Source of the DNA: Candidatus Aminicenantota bacterium
GTDB lineage: Bacteria; Acidobacteriota; Aminicenantia; Aminicenantales; Aminicenantaceae
Reading direction: 5' to 3'
Length of the DNA: 5,776 nt
NCBI GenBank assembly: GCA_023135995.1
Contig: JAGLRY010000127.1
Span: 1 to 5,776, forward strand
This document shows, one piece after another, positions 3,117 to 5,776 of the stretch (its first letter is position 1; every line of letters begins with the position of its first letter). A program made the translations under genes and the position numbers. The notes beneath the pieces were generated by a model that was not told the origin of the DNA, searched no databases, and worked only from the letters and a program-made list of their open reading frames with translations.

Positions 3117-5776
3117 CTAAAGGAGATCTTTGATAAATGTGCCGGAATCAACTGTTGGAGGAAGATATTTACTAAATTCAGCAAAGTCCTTGGGCCACAC
3201 GGAGGCATGCAGCAGAAAAACCATGTCCATCACGGCGATGAGGCTATCATAACCAGCCACACCCACTAGAACTTCTCCATCAAGGAACATGCTCCGCCTG
3301 TCCTGATTATGCGATCCGAGAGTGAAGAAAAACGTCGCAGCGTCTCGCTCCTCCGGGGACAATGTTTGCTCAAAAGCCTCGATCAAGTTTGGACTATCGG
3401 CATCCTCTCTTTCGCGAAGGATATCAGGAGTGATTCCCTCTGTTTCCAGTGCGTGTCCGGTTGTTTGCCTGATTCTTTCCTCGAAATATCTCTTAAGTAC
3501 TGGCACCCATTCTTTAAGGCTGAGAATTTCCATTGCGCTTTTGCTTGCGAAAAATTGAGCCTTCAAGTGAAGCTGCGGACCGCTGACATTCTTTTTAACC
3601 AAAAGAGAGGCATGTTTATCGGGATATGATTCATCCAGTTCCGCTTTGATGCTCTTGAGCAATGCTACCACATCCGGATGGACTGACAGCAACGCATTGA
3701 TATTATCATTCGTTTCGAATCCTTTCAGGGTGAGTTCAAGGCGTTCCTGAATATTGGTGGCATCCGCAGATGATTTGTAAAGTCCGATGTTCATACTCCC
3801 GCCGGATTTTTTCAATTCTTCCTTGAATTCCTGAGAGATGTACATTCCTCTGAGAAGGGAGTCATGCAGGGAGCCCAAGGTCACATAGGAATCGCTGGGC
3901 GCATTCTCGGCTGAAGGTCCTATCAGGTAGGTGTCTACACCCCTCAGAGCCGCTCCCACAAACATGCCCAACCAGAAATCATTGTTCCAGAGAGAATCAG
4001 GAGCTATGATCGTTCCCCCCTTTGGTATCAGGTTGTAAAGAGCTGCCTTCAATACAGATGCCTTCTTTGTTGCGTAGCCTGTCCTGTTCATGGTCGTGAC
4101 AAGGCTACAACTAAATCCTCTCTCAGTAAGTTCTCTTTTGATGGTGTCGTAATTGTCCGGATACGGCCTCGGGCGGAGGTAGTAGGGAACATCTTTTTCC
4201 TTATAACGTGGATTCTGGCTCAGAAAGAGCTTGCGTGCTGCGTTCTTCAGTTTGACAAGATCCACCCCCTCGACCTTAATGCTGCGGTCCTCCCAATCGG
4301 CTCCCAGGTAATTCTCGCCCACACCTTGTCCGGTGAATATAGCAACACCCCTTTCTGTTTTTGTGCTTCCCCAGCATGGGGCATCCTCAAAAACGTCCCG
4401 GAATGCGATCTTCCTGTGATCGCGGATAAAATCTTCCCTGATGAAGTAGGCTGCGAAGGTTTCGTCCTGTTTGTTGGTGATGTTGATGTGGACTTTGACC
4501 TGGTTTTTGATGTCATTCTCAGTCCAGCCCTTTTCTTCCTTCAGTCTCTCCAGTGCGATTTTGAGACGATCTTGGAAGGCTCTGATCTTTCGGCCGATAT
4601 TTTTGTTCCTTCGGTTCCGTGCGATGTTTTTTTCCTCGCCGCGCGGCTTGACCCATGTAAATTCAACCGGCTCGAGGTTGTAGAGGTGTTCCAGGAAAGT
4701 GAGGACTTTTCGAGACTTATTGAATTCATAGTAATGCTGGTCTAAGAAGATGCTGAAATGAGGGAGTGCCGCCCTTTTGCCCGAAAGACAATCGTCGATT
4801 CCTTTAAGTAAGGCCTCACAGTAGCCAGAAAGCGTTATATCCCACGTCATCTCATCTGGGATACGGTCCTTATTCACGCCGCTGTAATCGTGAACGATGA
4901 GCACGTGGTAATACTTAGTGTCTTGAATCATTTTTAGCAATTCGTGATGCCATTGTTCATTGATGAGATAGGCGACCTTGTTACATCCAGTGAATGGATC
5001 TCCGAGAATTTCGCCAATGACCTCGTTCAATTCTTGTTGAGTGTCGTATTGATGCGAACGGAGGCCGTAGTTCATGGGAATCCAACACAACACTCCCCAA
5101 TTGAAGATTGCGGTATCCGCATCCTTAAAATTGAGTTCTTTCACGAGAAACTCAGCCAGCCGATTGTCTTTCCAGCGGTAGCGAGAGTTTTGCGTTGCCA
5201 TATCGATGTGTTGAATGAGCTGTCGAAATATTTCTTTGAGAGCTGCATTTGTCATAGGATCCTTGGTGCTGGGGGCTGAACGTGTGTCGAGGTATTTGCG
5301 GAATGAATGATAGGCCCGAGATCCGAGACCTTTTATGCTCATGGGTTTTTTACGCTGTCCGAGAAGCCGGTTAAAAGGAATTATCACTTCGCGGAAGATG
5401 ATGTTTTCCGTTTTCAGCGCTATTTTGAGTGCTTCCTCTTCGCGTACTTTTGGATCTGCTATGCTATGGCTCAGCGCTGTGGCAAACGCTTTTTCGAGGT
5501 TTTCATGGTAGCGCCGGTCTTCGCTCTGTAGGGTTCTCCCATAATCACGGATTTGCTCCTTGATCTCGGCCAAGCTATCCTTGGTTATGGCAGGTGTTAC
5601 AAACTTGTCGATCCGCAGGATGGAATGTTTCAAGTTGTAAAGTGCATGCGGATCCAGAAGATCGGGATCGATATCTTGAATGGAGGGTATTTGGCCTTTG
5701 GGCAGGTCCACATGAGCTTTTCTTGGGCGGTGCTGGCCGGGTCGTTCGTTAAGGTTCAGATTCAGGCCGACACTGA
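3117..5776 (-). CDS. Large phospholipase D-superfamily protein, N-terminus beyond window
   Basis: This frame is open to the right edge and encodes at least 885 residues. GTG 5711 is the first conventional start codon in view, but 21 further codons (including SVGLNLNLNERPGQHRPRK) continue to the edge with no Shine-Dalgarno at the GTG, so the true start lies outside. Residues are numbered from GTG 5711. The first catalytic motif is intact: HRKIAFRD, His432, Lys434, Asp439 (HxK-x4-D), followed by FTGQGVGENY and Asp475 in ADWEDRSIKVEG, as in cardiolipin-synthase-like PLD enzymes. The second motif is degenerate: His715 and Lys717 in HLKAQFFA, with Ala722 in place of Asp, and GSHNQDRRS (799-807) with Glu813. 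Residues about 266-345 (VLIVHDYSG, FLDQHYYEF) and 552-600 look like strands preceding each motif. The first 260 residues are charged, largely helical and unrecognised. PLD-superfamily proteins transfer or hydrolyse phosphodiester bonds through the paired His residues; the substrate here is unknown. No signal peptide is visible in this part. Confidence 0.8.
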   Translation of the reverse strand, partial: SVGLNLNLNERPGQHRPRKAHVDLPKGQIPSIQDIDPDLLDPHALYNLKHSILRIDKFVTPAITKDSLAEIKEQIRDYGRTLQSEDRRYHENLEKAFATALSHSIADPKVREEEALKIALKTENIIFREVIIPFNRLLGQRKKPMSIKGLGSRAYHSFRKYLDTRSAPSTKDPMTNAALKEIFRQLIQHIDMATQNSRYRWKDNRLAEFLVKELNFKDADTAIFNWGVLCWIPMNYGLRSHQYDTQQELNEVIGEILGDPFTGCNKVAYLINEQWHHELLKMIQDTKYYHVLIVHDYSGVNKDRIPDEMTWDITLSGYCEALLKGIDDCLSGKRAALPHFSIFLDQHYYEFNKSRKVLTFLEHLYNLEPVEFTWVKPRGEEKNIARNRRNKNIGRKIRAFQDRLKIALERLKEEKGWTENDIKNQVKVHINITNKQDETFAAYFIREDFIRDHRKIAFRDVFEDAPCWGSTKTERGVAIFTGQGVGENYLGADWEDRSIKVEGVDLVKLKNAARKLFLSQNPRYKEKDVPYYLRPRPYPDNYDTIKRELTERGFSCSLVTTMNRTGYATKKASVLKAALYNLIPKGGTIIAPDSLWNNDFWLGMFVGAALRGVDTYLIGPSAENAPSDSYVTLGSLHDSLLRGMYISQEFKEELKKSGGSMNIGLYKSSADATNIQERLELTLKGFETNDNINALLSVHPDVVALLKSIKAELDESYPDKHASLLVKKNVSGPQLHLKAQFFASKSAMEILSLKEWVPVLKRYFEERIRQTTGHALETEGITPDILREREDADSPNLIEAFEQTLSPEERDAATFFFTLGSHNQDRRSMFLDGEVLVGVAGYDSLIAVMDMVFLLHASVWPKDFAEFSKYLPPTVDSGTFIKDLL

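Noticed and set aside
4326..4745. Plus-strand open frame of 139 codons, and other plus-strand frames inside 3117-5711 and 432-1646
   Set aside because: They are antisense to strongly supported genes with recognisable motifs, their translations show no domain or ribosome site, and their composition is that of a coding-strand shadow.

Overview
All recognisable genes in this 5.8 kb window lie on the minus strand. It holds two complete genes for exported proteins, one large gene cut by the right edge, and several gene remnants with structured non-coding DNA between them. The bacterial source cannot be fixed from the sequence. Signal peptides, a lipobox, Shine-Dalgarno sites and GTG/TTG codons point to a bacterium. 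The surface-protein repertoire (InlB-like lipoprotein, CARDB remnant, esterase with TPRs) resembles heterotrophs such as Acidobacteriota or Aminicenantes, but that is only an impression.

Right to left, in the direction of transcription: (1) 5776-3117 encodes a phospholipase D-superfamily protein of at least 885 residues whose N-terminus lies outside the window. Its first HxK-x4-D motif is intact and its second is degenerate. (2) Ten bases after its stop, 3107-2943, is the C-terminal tail of a beta-lactamase-family serine hydrolase without its catalytic N-terminal part. (3) 2846-2259 encodes a lipoprotein, probably with an InlB-like beta domain followed by a lipocalin-like barrel. (4) 2222-2154 is repeat copy 2, which merges into (5) a 5'-truncated CARDB-domain tail (2121-1840) that ends at an 18-base perfect palindrome with a short T run, a likely terminator. 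(6) 1631-432 encodes a secreted alpha/beta-hydrolase esterase with C-terminal TPRs. (7) 404-336 is repeat copy 1, then a strongly structured non-coding block (345-226). (8) 214-1 is the start of an apparently exported protein, frameshifted at a run of six T and cut by the left edge.

The main unexplained signal is the repeat. A 69-base sequence with only three mismatches between copies lies just downstream of both complete exported-protein genes, each copy preceded by an inverted repeat of nearly the same span (58 and 59 bases). Together with two headless gene tails close to repeat-like sequence, this suggests a rearranged accessory region. It does not look like a single operon, and no transposase, integrase or recombinase is visible.
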